DNA from: JBPCMN01 sp013695115
GTDB lineage: Bacteria; Actinomycetota; Acidimicrobiia; IMCC26256; JACDBD01
Assembly: GCA_051002235.1 (NCBI GenBank)
Contig: JBPCMN010000023.1
Coordinates: forward strand, 1-64,000
Reading direction: 5' to 3'
Length of the DNA stretch: 64,000 bases
The translations under genes were made by a program, and so were the position numbers. This document shows, one piece after another, positions 1-9,209 of the stretch. Numbering within the stretch: position 1 is the stretch's first letter; each line of letters opens with the position of its first letter. Below the pieces are notes generated by a model that made no database searches, was not told the DNA's origin, and was given only the letters and a program-made list of their open reading frames with translations.

Positions 1-100
1 TTGAGGATCAGCAGTGCCCAGCATCATGACCTCGATTCGATCGCATGGGTCGAGTGTGACAACCCCAGCGTCAAATCGCGAGCACCCTCAGCCCTCGACG

Positions 101-117
101 TGCCGACTTTTTCGGCA
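101..117 (-). terminator. possible terminator hairpin after groL
   Basis: A perfect 6-bp inverted repeat (TGCCGA-N5-TCGGCA) begins 6 bases after the groL stop codon. It lacks a clear U-tract, so termination is only an inference. Bases 1-100 show nothing else I can support. Confidence 0.25.
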
Positions 118-122
118 GCCAC

Positions 123-1766
<1,644 letters not shown>

Positions 1767-1813
1767 CTGGTCAGAACCCCCTGGGGAGCTGCGGTTCGGC
1801 GGGTCGGCGACCT

Positions 1814-1840
1814 TTAGCACTCAGGTCATCCGAGTGCTAA
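1814..1840 (-). promoter_or_regulatory. CIRCE operator (HrcA site) of groL
   Basis: The perfect inverted repeat TTAGCACTC-N9-GAGTGCTAA matches the CIRCE consensus. It lies 47 bases upstream of the groL start, where HrcA binding would block transcription until heat shock titrates HrcA. Confidence 0.96.
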
Positions 1841-1883
1841 TAGCTTGGCACTCTCCCCCCGAGACTGCAAGTTCGCGGCGGGG

Positions 1884-2492
1884 TCAGGTCACCGTGAAGC
1901 TGATCACCATCCCCTCCTTGAGGTGGACATGGCCCTCCTCTTCCTCGACCACGTTGCAGGCCAGCGTGTACTCGCCCGGGCTCAGCTCGAAGGTCCCGTC
2001 GCAGGTCTCGCCGGCCGGGAACGGCTCGATCTCGCCGACCAGGGCCCCGCCCAGGAGCCGGTCCTCGTCGAGGGCGCCCTCGTCGTCGAGCGGGAGGTCG
2101 GCGGCCGGGCCCCGGACGATCACAAGCTCGTGGGGCTCCTCGCCGGTGTTCTCGGCCACGAACGCGACGGGACCCGCGGAGGCGGTCGCGGTGCTGGGCA
2201 CGATCGCCCACTCATTCAGCTCGACGTCGACGGTGATGGCGGCAGTGCTCATGTCGCCGACCGGCCGGCACTCGATCTCGCCGCCCTCGCCCGAGCCTGA
2301 ACCCGAGCCGGACCCGGAGCCGCTGCCGGACCCGGAGCCGCTGCCGGACCCGGAGCCACTGCCGGACCCGGACCCGGAACCGGATCCGCCGCCCACCTCG
2401 CGGACGCCGCCGCCGTCGTCGGCGCCGCATCCGGTGAACGCCGGCATCGCCAGCGCGACCAGGCCGACGGTCAGGACGGTACGAGTTCGCAT
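1884..2492 (-). CDS. cupredoxin-domain lipoprotein with Ser-Gly linker
   Basis: This is a 202-residue exported protein. Residues 1-21 form a signal peptide ending FTG-C22, an imperfect lipobox, so a lipid-anchored outer-surface protein is likely. A linker of about 16 Ser-Gly dipeptides follows, then a cupredoxin-like beta domain. Candidate type-1 copper ligands occur in the family order: His in EEPHELV, Cys in TLACNVV, then His and Met in GHVHLKEGM. The ATG at 2492 has GGAGG upstream and overlaps the end of the preceding membrane-protein gene by 22 bases, so it is probably the last gene of the iron-transporter operon. Electron transfer or metal handling is inferred; the partner is unknown. 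Confidence 0.8.
   Translation of the reverse strand: MRTRTVLTVGLVALAMPAFTGCGADDGGGVREVGGGSGSGSGSGSGSGSGSGSGSGSGSGSGSGSGSGEGGEIECRPVGDMSTAAITVDVELNEWAIVPSTATASAGPVAFVAENTGEEPHELVIVRGPAADLPLDDEGALDEDRLLGGALVGEIEPFPAGETCDGTFELSPGEYTLACNVVEEEEGHVHLKEGMVISFTVT
2290..2390 (-). repeat. in-frame Ser-Gly coding microsatellite (18-bp units)
   Basis: The linker-coding DNA is a 6-bp-based repeat with nearly identical 18-bp higher-order units (GACCCGGAGCCGCTGCCG on the plus strand). Gain or loss of units would change linker length without a frameshift. Confidence 0.85.
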
Positions 2493-3895
2493 GGTGGTGC
2501 CTCCCTGCGTTCGGGTTCGGGTTCGAGTTTCGGTTGGACCTGGGTCGATGGAGCCTGCCGTACCGAGCGCAGCCCGGTGAGCGCGAGGAGAAGGAGCGCG
2601 CCGTACCAGAGCGCCGAGAGCCCGGCGGTGCCCGCCGGGAGCCGGCCGTCGGGGAGCAGGTGTCGCGCCAGCCGGTAGACCGGGGCGGTGCTCGTCTCGA
2701 AGTCGTCGACGAGGGTGAGCCCGGCCAGACCCTCCACCACGAGCCACGCGAACGTGAGCGCGCCGAGCACGGCGCCGGCCGCGAGCCACGGCCGGACCGC
2801 TTCGACGCGCCCGGCCCACCAGGCGACCGCGAGCACGAGGCATGGGATCACGACCACCAGCTGGCGCCCGGGCCAGGCCCACTCGTGCATGGACAACGCG
2901 ACGAACGTCGCGGTCAACCAGCCCGCCGTCAGCGGCGCGGCCAGCGCGCTCCAGCCCCGCGGGCGGCGGCGGACGAGGGCGGCGAACGCCGGCACCGCGA
3001 GCAGGAACGCCGGCTGCCACGCCGCCAGGCCGAAGCTCCGATCTACGAGCAGCCCCGTCAACCGGTGCGCCCGCCCCCCGTAGTCGGGGGCGAAACCGAC
3101 GGCAGTGAACTCACCGTTCACGAAGTGGTCGCCGGCGGAATAGGCGGTCCACCCCCCGTACCACGCCTGGTGGGCGACGAGGTAGACGGCGGCGGCCGCG
3201 CCGAGGCCCACGGCGAAACCGGTGAGGGCGCGCCGGTCCCGGGGCCAGAGCCGGGATGCACCGACGGCGACGAGTGCGGCCGCGATCGGCAGGTACTTCA
3301 CCGCCAGCCATGGCAGGCCAACGACGGCCACGCTCAGCAGCACGACGGCGCGCCGGTCGAGCGGGGCGGCGAGCGCGCCGATCGCGACGGTCACCGCCAG
3401 CGCGGCCGGCAGCTCGGGATAGACGTGCGTCCCGTACACCGCGAGCGGCGCCGCCAACGAGTACGTCGCGACCGCCAACACCGCCACCGAAAGCGGCACA
3501 TCGAAGCGGCGTACCGCGACCCAGAGCATCGCCGCCGCCAACGCGCCCGCGGTCACGGCCAGCGCGAGCTTCGCTGCGATCCAGCCCCCGAGGAGCGTCG
3601 GGACCGCCAGGAGCGCGGGGAGCAGCGGGTCGTGGGGGCTCACTCGGCTCCCGTCGGACCGCAGCTCCTCCTGGAGCGGGAGCCCTGACTCGTGGAAGTC
3701 GCGGTGGCGCCCGGCGGCGCGCTCGTCGCGCACGTCGAGGCTGTGGTCCTCACCGAGGCTGAGCGCGGTCAGCAAGTACTGGGGTTCGTCGGCGGTGGTG
3801 CGCTCGCCGTCGGTCGCCCGCACCGCGGTGAGCGGCGCGGTCCACACCACCACGCCCGCACCGAGGAGGAGCATCGCCTTCGTCAGCCGGCTCAT
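2471..3895 (-). CDS. polytopic membrane protein, glycosyltransferase-39-like
   Basis: The 474-residue protein has roughly ten hydrophobic segments. A long soluble loop follows the first segment (residues about 25-75, with TTADEPQYLL and SPHDPLLPALL). The acidic loop after the first helix and a D-P-L-L segment resemble membrane mannosyltransferase or arabinosyltransferase-like proteins that use lipid-linked sugars, but I cannot identify the reaction. The ATG at 3895 overlaps the fbpB stop as ATGA, which implies translational coupling to an iron permease, an unexpected neighbour. I do not trust longer in-frame extensions, because they run inside fbpB. Confidence 0.65.
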   Translation of the reverse strand: MSRLTKAMLLLGAGVVVWTAPLTAVRATDGERTTADEPQYLLTALSLGEDHSLDVRDERAAGRHRDFHESGLPLQEELRSDGSRVSPHDPLLPALLAVPTLLGGWIAAKLALAVTAGALAAAMLWVAVRRFDVPLSVAVLAVATYSLAAPLAVYGTHVYPELPAALAVTVAIGALAAPLDRRAVVLLSVAVVGLPWLAVKYLPIAAALVAVGASRLWPRDRRALTGFAVGLGAAAAVYLVAHQAWYGGWTAYSAGDHFVNGEFTAVGFAPDYGGRAHRLTGLLVDRSFGLAAWQPAFLLAVPAFAALVRRRPRGWSALAAPLTAGWLTATFVALSMHEWAWPGRQLVVVIPCLVLAVAWWAGRVEAVRPWLAAGAVLGALTFAWLVVEGLAGLTLVDDFETSTAPVYRLARHLLPDGRLPAGTAGLSALWYGALLLLALTGLRSVRQAPSTQVQPKLEPEPERREAPPCELVPS

Positions 3896-5538
3896 GCGTC
3901 GAGACGTTCCAGGCGCCGGATCGTGAGCAGCCAGGTCAGGACGCCCGAGAGGGCGACCAGCGCGAGCGCGCTGAGCCCGGCGCGGGCGAAGTAAGCGCTC
4001 TCGGTCGCGCTCCAGATGCGGGTGGCGAGGGTGTCGAAGCCGGTGGGCGCGAGCAGCAGGGTCGCGGGCAGCTCCTTCATCGTCGACAGCAGCACCAGCC
4101 CGGCGCCGGCGCCCAGGCCCGGCAGCATCAGCGGCAGGTCCACCGTGCGCAGCCGGCGCCACCGACCCGACCCGAGCGAACGGGCGGCGTCACCCAACCG
4201 GCGGGGCACGCCGCTCACCGCGACCTGGGACGCCCGCATCGCCTGGGCGCCAAAGTGCACCACGTACGCGAACACTAGGAGCGGGAACGTCTGGTAGAGG
4301 CCGCCGACCAGAGGCGCCCGCAGCACCCAGAAGACGACCGCCAGCGCGATGACCAGCCCCGGCAGCGCGAAGCCGGCGACCACGAGCGCGTTGGCCACCG
4401 CGCCCACCCGGCTCTGGTGCCGGGTCGTCAGGTACGTCACCGGCAGCACGACGGCGACGGCGACGACCGCGGTCACGACGGCGATGCCGCCGGTATTGAC
4501 CAGGGGCTGCCACAGGTCCGACCACTCGACGCCTCGGGCGGCGCGGTCCTCGCCGAGGCCGCGCAGGGTCCACTGCGCCAACACCGCGACCGGGGCCACG
4601 AGCGCGATGCCCACGACGCCGACGACGAGGGCGAGCGCCGGCGCTTTCCATACCCCGAGCGGCGCCTGGAGCGGTCGCCGCCCCGCCGCCACCGCCTCGG
4701 TGTTGACCCGCCGGCGAGACAGGCCGCGCTCCGACATCACCACCACCAGCGCGACCACGGCCAGCAGGAGCCCGAGCGCGAGCGCGGTGGGCGGGTCGAA
4801 CAGCCGAGCCGACTCGATGCGGACGGTCAGGGTGTCGTAGCGCAGCAGCGAGACCGCGCCGAAGTCGCTGATGACGTAGAGGAAGACGAGCAACGCCCCC
4901 GCCGCGATCGCGCCAGTCGCCTGCGGGAGCACGAGCGACCGGAACACCTGCGCCGGCGACCGTCCCAGCGACCGGCCGGTCTCCTCGAGTGACGGCGGGA
5001 GCGCCGAGAGGCGCGCCGCCACCGGCAGGTACACGTACGGGTACGACAGGAGCGTGAGGGTCGCGAACGCGGCCCAGTAGCCCCGGACGGGGGGGAGCGC
5101 GTCGAAGCCGAAGAGCTCGTCGAGCAGGCCACCGCGCGCAAAGGCGGCGATGAGCGCGAGGGCGCCGACGAACGACGGGATAACAAGCGGCAGCGCCACC
5201 AGCACCCGGAAGAGCCGGCGCAGGGGGAGGTCGGTGCGCATGACCAACCAGGCGAGGGTGGTGCCGAGGAGGGCGCAGGCAACCGCGGTGGTCGCAGCCA
5301 GGAGCAGCGTCCGCGTGAGCGGCCCGAGGGCGGTCTCCGAGCGCAGCACCTCGGGCGCGCCGCCCTCCTGGGCGGTCCGCACGACGAGGTACACGAGCGG
5401 TCCGGCGAAGGCGGCCGCGACCACCAGGCTGACCGCGGCCAGTGAAGCCGGGGCTCGGCTCCGGAAGCGACGGGCGGGCGGAGCGGGAGGAAGCGGCGCC
5501 GGAGTGACGGGGCGGTCGGCGACAGTGGCGGTCGTCAT
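3892..5538 (-). CDS. fbpB: iron(III) ABC transporter permease, FbpB/SfuB type
   Basis: This 548-residue inner-membrane permease is a tandem fusion of two six-helix permease domains, as in FbpB-type ferric transporters. An EAA-like loop that contacts the ATPase occurs in each half (EETGRSLGRSPAQVFRSLVL near residue 190 and GDAARSLGSGRW near residue 450). The N-terminal tail of about 30 residues is Pro/Ala-rich. It starts 7 bases after the fbpA stop and ends in an ATGA overlap with the next gene, so the genes are co-transcribed. Substrate assignment to Fe3+ rests on the binding protein and the DtxR-type regulator; thiamine or another substrate is less likely. Confidence 0.9.
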   Translation of the reverse strand: MTTATVADRPVTPAPLPPAPPARRFRSRAPASLAAVSLVVAAAFAGPLVYLVVRTAQEGGAPEVLRSETALGPLTRTLLLAATTAVACALLGTTLAWLVMRTDLPLRRLFRVLVALPLVIPSFVGALALIAAFARGGLLDELFGFDALPPVRGYWAAFATLTLLSYPYVYLPVAARLSALPPSLEETGRSLGRSPAQVFRSLVLPQATGAIAAGALLVFLYVISDFGAVSLLRYDTLTVRIESARLFDPPTALALGLLLAVVALVVVMSERGLSRRRVNTEAVAAGRRPLQAPLGVWKAPALALVVGVVGIALVAPVAVLAQWTLRGLGEDRAARGVEWSDLWQPLVNTGGIAVVTAVVAVAVVLPVTYLTTRHQSRVGAVANALVVAGFALPGLVIALAVVFWVLRAPLVGGLYQTFPLLVFAYVVHFGAQAMRASQVAVSGVPRRLGDAARSLGSGRWRRLRTVDLPLMLPGLGAGAGLVLLSTMKELPATLLLAPTGFDTLATRIWSATESAYFARAGLSALALVALSGVLTWLLTIRRLERLDA

Positions 5539-5545
5539 CGCGGCG

Positions 5546-6568
5546 TCAGCCCTGCTCGAGGCCGCTCTGCTCGATGAGGTCCTTCGTGCGGATCAGCTGG
5601 CCGCCCAGGCTGCTGAGGTCGAGGCTGGGCGACTCGATCTCGGACAGGCTCGGCAGGTCCTCGATCACGGGCTCGATGCCGGCCGCCAGCGGGTACTCCA
5701 GCGTCTCCCGAGCGTAGAACTCCTGCGCCTTGCGAGAGAGGAGGAAGCGCACGAGACGTGCCCCATCCTCCTGGCGGTCGCCGGCGGTGTCGAGCACGGC
5801 CGCCGCGGTCACCAGCACCAGGCTCCCGATATCGCCGTTCGGGAACAGGTAGTTCGCGCTGGGAGCGTCGGGGTCCTCGGCCAGGACTTCTTCGTTGTAG
5901 TAGTGGTTCACGAGCCCGAACGGGATCTCTCCCCGACCGACCGCCTCCACGATGGCGATGTTGTTGGCGTAGGTGGGTGCGCGGTTGGCCTCCATCCCTT
6001 CGAGCCAGGCGAACGTCCGGTCGTCGCCGGCGAGCTCGCGCATAGCGGTGACGAAGTCCTGGAACGACGCGTTCGTCGGCGCGATTGCGACGTCGCCCTC
6101 GTAGCGCGGGTCAGTGAGGTCGAAGACCGACTGCGGAAGATCCGATGGGCTCACCGCATCGGTGTTGTAGACGAGCACCCGCACGCGGCCGGAGATGCCG
6201 ACCCAACGACCGTCGCCGGAGCGGAACCGCGGCTCGACCTGGTCGAGCGCCTTGACGGGGAGTTGCTCGAGCCGACCGCCGGCGTCGAGGAATCCGACGG
6301 CGCCCGGGCTCTGGGAGAGGAAGACGTCGGCCGGGGAGCGGTCGCCCTCCTCGTCGATGAGGAGGGCGAGGTCGGCCGAGTCGCCGTAGCGGACGTCGAT
6401 CCCGATCCCGGTCTCGTCGGAGAAATCCTCGAGCAGCGGGGTGATCAGCTCCTCTTGGCGGCCCGAATAGATGGTGAGGCGGTCACCACCCCCGCTCGTC
6501 GAACAGCTTGCGAGGCCGGCCGTCAGCACAGCGGCGGCGAGCAGCGCGGCAACGCCCCGACGGAGCAT
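5546..6568 (-). CDS. fbpA: iron(III)-binding lipoprotein FbpA/FutA
   Basis: This extracellular solute-binding lipoprotein delivers Fe3+ to the FbpB permease. A signal peptide ends in the lipobox LAS-C22, followed by LTIYSGRQEEL, the typical start of the mature ferric-binding fold. The paired tyrosines of the iron site are present at residues 223-224 (NHYYNEE). The 340-residue length is normal. A partial iron-box-like sequence lies about 40-55 bases upstream, so this gene and the genes downstream may have an iron-controlled promoter separate from that of fbpC. Confidence 0.92.
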   Translation of the reverse strand: MLRRGVAALLAAAVLTAGLASCSTSGGGDRLTIYSGRQEELITPLLEDFSDETGIGIDVRYGDSADLALLIDEEGDRSPADVFLSQSPGAVGFLDAGGRLEQLPVKALDQVEPRFRSGDGRWVGISGRVRVLVYNTDAVSPSDLPQSVFDLTDPRYEGDVAIAPTNASFQDFVTAMRELAGDDRTFAWLEGMEANRAPTYANNIAIVEAVGRGEIPFGLVNHYYNEEVLAEDPDAPSANYLFPNGDIGSLVLVTAAAVLDTAGDRQEDGARLVRFLLSRKAQEFYARETLEYPLAAGIEPVIEDLPSLSEIESPSLDLSSLGGQLIRTKDLIEQSGLEQG

Positions 6569-6605
6569 GGCCGTGAGCCTGACACGACCCCGGACGCTTG
6601 TAAAG

Positions 6606-6624
6606 TTGACCTAACCTTACCTAT
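6606..6624 (-). promoter_or_regulatory. weak iron-box-like site upstream of fbpA
   Basis: The minus strand reads ATAGGTAAGGTTAGGTCAA. I count 12 of 19 matches to the DtxR/IdeR consensus TTAGGTTAGGCTAACCTAA. It looks like repeated AGGT half-sites rather than a dyad. The position upstream of fbpA and the nearby dtxR-type gene make iron control plausible. Confidence 0.5.
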
Positions 6625-6680
6625 TGCCTCGCTCGCGGCGGGCCCGGATACCCGGCCCGCGGCCGCTCACTCGGACGCCA
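6623..6680 (-). repeat. palindromic intergenic repeat family B, copy 1
   Basis: This 58-bp element between fbpC and fbpA shares 47 of 58 positions with 39296-39353. It has a hairpin around a constant GGATACC loop region, and the stem changes are compensatory between copies. Its distal end overlaps the last four codons and stop of fbpC. Confidence 0.75.
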
Positions 6681-7731
6681 GGTCAGGTGTCAGCTCGTTG
6701 AGCGTGCCGCTTCCGCGGAACGCGATGACCTCGCCGGTCACCGCCACCGAGACCCGGTCCCCGGGCTCGAACGCCCGGACGGGGCCCATCCGCGAGCGGA
6801 CTCGCGCGCCGTCCTCCAACCCGACCTCCACCAGCTGGTCGTGGCCGAAGTAGGTGATGCCGCGCACGACGCCCTGGCCGGCACCGTCGAGGCGCAGGCT
6901 GACCCGCTCGGGGCGGAGCGCGACCGCGACGTCGCCGGAGAGGTCGCCGTTCGTCGTGGGCAACCGGCCCACCGCGGTCGTCACCGCGTCGCCGTCGGCC
7001 CGTCCCGGGAGCAGGTCGGCGTCACCCACGAACGTGGCGACGAAGCGGTCGGTGGGATGCGCGTAGAGCGTGCCGGGCTCGTCGACCTGGAGCACGCGCC
7101 CGGCACGCATCACCGCGATGCGGTCGGCGAGGCTGAGCGCCTCCTCCTGGTCGTGGGTCACGAACACCGCGGTCGCGGCCGCGTCGCGCAGGATGGCCCG
7201 GACCTCGCCTCGCACCCGCACCCGGAGCGCGGCGTCCAGGTTCGAGAACGGCTCGTCCAGCAGGATCAGCGCAGGCTCGGGCGCCAGCGCCCGAGCGATC
7301 GCCACCCGTTGCTGCTGGCCGCCCGACAGCTCGTGGGGCAGGCGGGCCGCCTCCCCGGTCAGGCCGACGAGGTCGAGCATCTCGGCGACGCGGGCGTCGC
7401 GCGCGTTCCGGTCGCGGACCCCATACCCGACGTTCTGGCCGACGGTCAGGTGCGGAAAGAGGGCGTAGTCCTGGAACACGACGCCGACGCGGCGCCGCTC
7501 GGGGGCGACGAAGCGGTCCGACCCCGCCACCTCCTCGCCGTCGAGCACGATGCGCCCGGCGTCGGGCCGCTCGAACCCGGCGACGAGCCGCAGCGTCGTC
7601 GTCTTCCCGCACCCACTGGGCCCGAGGAGGGCAAGGACCTCGCCCTCGCGGACGTCGAGGTCGACGCGGTCGACGGCTCGCACCGCCCCGAAGTCCTTGG
7701 TGAGCTCGCGCAACTCGACGATCGTGCGCAC
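6667..7731 (-). CDS. fbpC: iron(III) ABC transporter ATP-binding protein
   Basis: This 354-residue ATPase energises FbpB. It has Walker A GPSGCGKTT (about residues 37-45), the signature LSGGQQQRVAIARAL, Walker B LILLDEPFSNLD and the switch THDQEE. A C-terminal TOBE-like regulatory domain follows from about residue 240. The GTG start at 7731 is separated from the divergent regulator gene by only 25 bases, and a -10-like TACCCT ends 8 nt before it, so the mRNA is probably leaderless. Its last four codons and stop coincide with a copy of palindromic repeat family B. Confidence 0.93.
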   Translation of the reverse strand: MRTIVELRELTKDFGAVRAVDRVDLDVREGEVLALLGPSGCGKTTTLRLVAGFERPDAGRIVLDGEEVAGSDRFVAPERRRVGVVFQDYALFPHLTVGQNVGYGVRDRNARDARVAEMLDLVGLTGEAARLPHELSGGQQQRVAIARALAPEPALILLDEPFSNLDAALRVRVRGEVRAILRDAAATAVFVTHDQEEALSLADRIAVMRAGRVLQVDEPGTLYAHPTDRFVATFVGDADLLPGRADGDAVTTAVGRLPTTNGDLSGDVAVALRPERVSLRLDGAGQGVVRGITYFGHDQLVEVGLEDGARVRSRMGPVRAFEPGDRVSVAVTGEVIAFRGSGTLNELTPDLASE

Positions 7732-7756
7732 GAATACTTAGGGTAGCCTTACCTCC
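7732..7756. promoter_or_regulatory. divergent leaderless promoters with embedded iron box
   Basis: The entire 25-base intergenic region carries back-to-back signals. Plus-strand TAGCCT (7744-7749) lies 7 nt before the regulator GTG. Minus-strand TACCCT (7745-7740) lies 8 nt before the fbpC GTG. The 19-bp site at 7738-7756 matches the DtxR/IdeR consensus at 14 positions and covers both -10 elements, so one bound dimer pair could silence both genes. Confidence 0.75.
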
Positions 7757-8419
7757 GTGGCGGAGATGCACGACACCACCGAGGAGTACCTCGAGACCAT
7801 CCTCGCCATCGAAGAGGAGGGCATCCCCCCGCTGCGCGCCCGGCTGGTCGAGCGCCTCGGGCTCTCCGCCGCCGCGGTCTCGGAGACCGTGAACCGGCTG
7901 GCCGCCCTGGGGTACACGGAGCTCCGGGACGACCGCACGATCCGCCTGACTGACAAGGGGCGCCAGCTCGCCACCACCGTCGTGCGCCGGCACCGGCTGG
8001 CCGAGCGACTGCTCACCGACGTCATCGGGCTGGAGTGGGAGAAGGTGCACCGCGAGGCGGCCCGCTGGGAGCACGCGATCTCGGCCGACGTGGAGGAGAA
8101 GCTCGTCGAGCTGCTCGGCGACCCCGTGACCTGTCCGCACGGCAATCCGATCCCGGGCTCACGGAGAACGGCCAAAGCCACGCCGACCGTTCAGCTGGCG
8201 GCGGCCGAACCTGGTCGGGTGACGATCGCCCGCATCAGCGAGAAGCTCGAGCTCAACGACGACGGGCTGACGCTGCTCGCCCGCGCCCGCCTCATCCCGG
8301 GTGCGACCGCCACCGTCATCGAGCGGGGTGATGGCGGGGTCAAGGTGAAGACGTCGGCGGGCGAGCACACCGTCCCATCTGACGTCGCCGAGCAGATGTA
8401 CGTCGCTACCGGCTCCTAG
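7757..8419 (+). CDS. DtxR/IdeR-family metal-dependent repressor
   Basis: This 220-residue regulator has an N-terminal winged helix (residues about 1-65), a metal-binding dimerisation domain (66-140, with CPHGNPIPG) and a C-terminal SH3-like FeoA domain. Aligned by eye to my memory of DtxR, the ancillary metal ligands His79, Glu83 and His98 are kept, as are primary-site Glu105 and His106. Met10 is replaced by Glu10 and Cys102 by Ala102, so metal selectivity may differ. I use GTG 7757 because it gives the DtxR numbering and fits a leaderless promoter; ATG 7766 is the alternative. It likely senses iron, or possibly manganese, and controls the adjacent transporter. Confidence 0.9.
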   Translation: MAEMHDTTEEYLETILAIEEEGIPPLRARLVERLGLSAAAVSETVNRLAALGYTELRDDRTIRLTDKGRQLATTVVRRHRLAERLLTDVIGLEWEKVHREAARWEHAISADVEEKLVELLGDPVTCPHGNPIPGSRRTAKATPTVQLAAAEPGRVTIARISEKLELNDDGLTLLARARLIPGATATVIERGDGGVKVKTSAGEHTVPSDVAEQMYVATGS

Positions 8420-8425
8420 CTCTCC

Positions 8426-8932
8426 TCAGCTGTCGTTGGGGAGGCGGCGCGCCCACCGCCTCCAGATCGCGGCGTACTCCTGCTCCAGCCGGTCGAGCCC
8501 GGCCTCGAGGGCGCTCACGTTCTCGTCCTCGGGCTCCTTGCCCCGAGCGCGTTTCAACGCCCACGAGATCGGGATCTGGCGCCGGATCTCCTCGATCTGC
8601 GCGTAGGTGGTCTCGGCCTCCTCAATGGCGGCGTCGTCGCGCACGCCCAGCGCCCGGCGCACCAATGCATAGGCGGCCGGCTCGATCCGATCCGGCCCGA
8701 GCACGCCGCCCATTCGGTCGTCGAGGAGGAACAGCTGGCGGTGGAGGCGGCGCACGGTGCGACCGGCGGAGCGCCGGTCGACCTCGGCGATGTCGGCGTA
8801 CTTGCGGACCGCGAGCCGATGGGCGTGGTCCTGGCGGAGCCGGTGGGCCAGCCCTCGGTGGTCGGCGATCGCGTCCTCGTGGTTGTCGAGGAACAGCGCG
8901 ACGACCTGATCGAGCCCGGAGGCTCCCGTCAC
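8426..8932 (-). CDS. conserved-looking protein of unknown function in thrC-moaD operon
   Basis: I do not recognise this 168-residue protein. It is mostly helical, soluble and rich in charged residues (for example RGLAHRLRQDHAHRL and DRLEQEYAAIWRRWARRL), with no signal peptide or membrane segment and no Cys. Its GTG start overlaps the stop of the MoaD-like gene as GTGA, so it belongs to the riboswitch-controlled operon and is its last gene. A role in sulfur-carrier or methionine metabolism is only a guess from context. Confidence 0.7.
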   Translation of the reverse strand: MTGASGLDQVVALFLDNHEDAIADHRGLAHRLRQDHAHRLAVRKYADIAEVDRRSAGRTVRRLHRQLFLLDDRMGGVLGPDRIEPAAYALVRRALGVRDDAAIEEAETTYAQIEEIRRQIPISWALKRARGKEPEDENVSALEAGLDRLEQEYAAIWRRWARRLPNDS

Positions 8933-9204
8933 CCGCCCGCCACCGCGGGGACGATGCTGACGGTCTGGCCGTCGGTGACCGCGGTGTCGAGACCCTGGAG
9001 GAACCGGATGTCCTCGTCGGCGACGAAAACATTCACGAACCGCCGCAGCTCTCCGCTGTCGTCGTGGAGGCGCTCGGCGAAGCCGGGATGGCGCTCCTCG
9101 AGCGCCCCGAGGATCTCGGCCACGGTCTTGCCCTCGACCTGGATCTCGGACGCGCCGCCGGCGAGCTCGCGCAGCTGGGTTGGTATCCGCACCGTGACAG
9201 CCAC
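8929..9204 (-). CDS. MoaD/ThiS-family sulfur-carrier protein
   Basis: This is a 91-residue ubiquitin-fold protein ending VPAVAGG. The exposed C-terminal Gly-Gly is the site that becomes an adenylate and then a thiocarboxylate in MoaD, ThiS and CysO. Typical family features include VRIPTQLREL near the start, VAEILGALEERHPGF in the middle and an acidic DGQTVSIVPAV tail. The GTG start at 9204 has GAGGAG upstream within the thrC tail, and the stop overlaps the next gene as GTGA. No molybdopterin or thiamine genes are nearby. Linkage to a PLP fold-type II enzyme recalls the CysO-CysM pair of mycobacteria, so thiocarboxylate-dependent amino acid synthesis is a better guess than molybdopterin. Confidence 0.88.
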   Translation of the reverse strand: MAVTVRIPTQLRELAGGASEIQVEGKTVAEILGALEERHPGFAERLHDDSGELRRFVNVFVADEDIRFLQGLDTAVTDGQTVSIVPAVAGG

Positions 9205-9209
9205 TGTTG

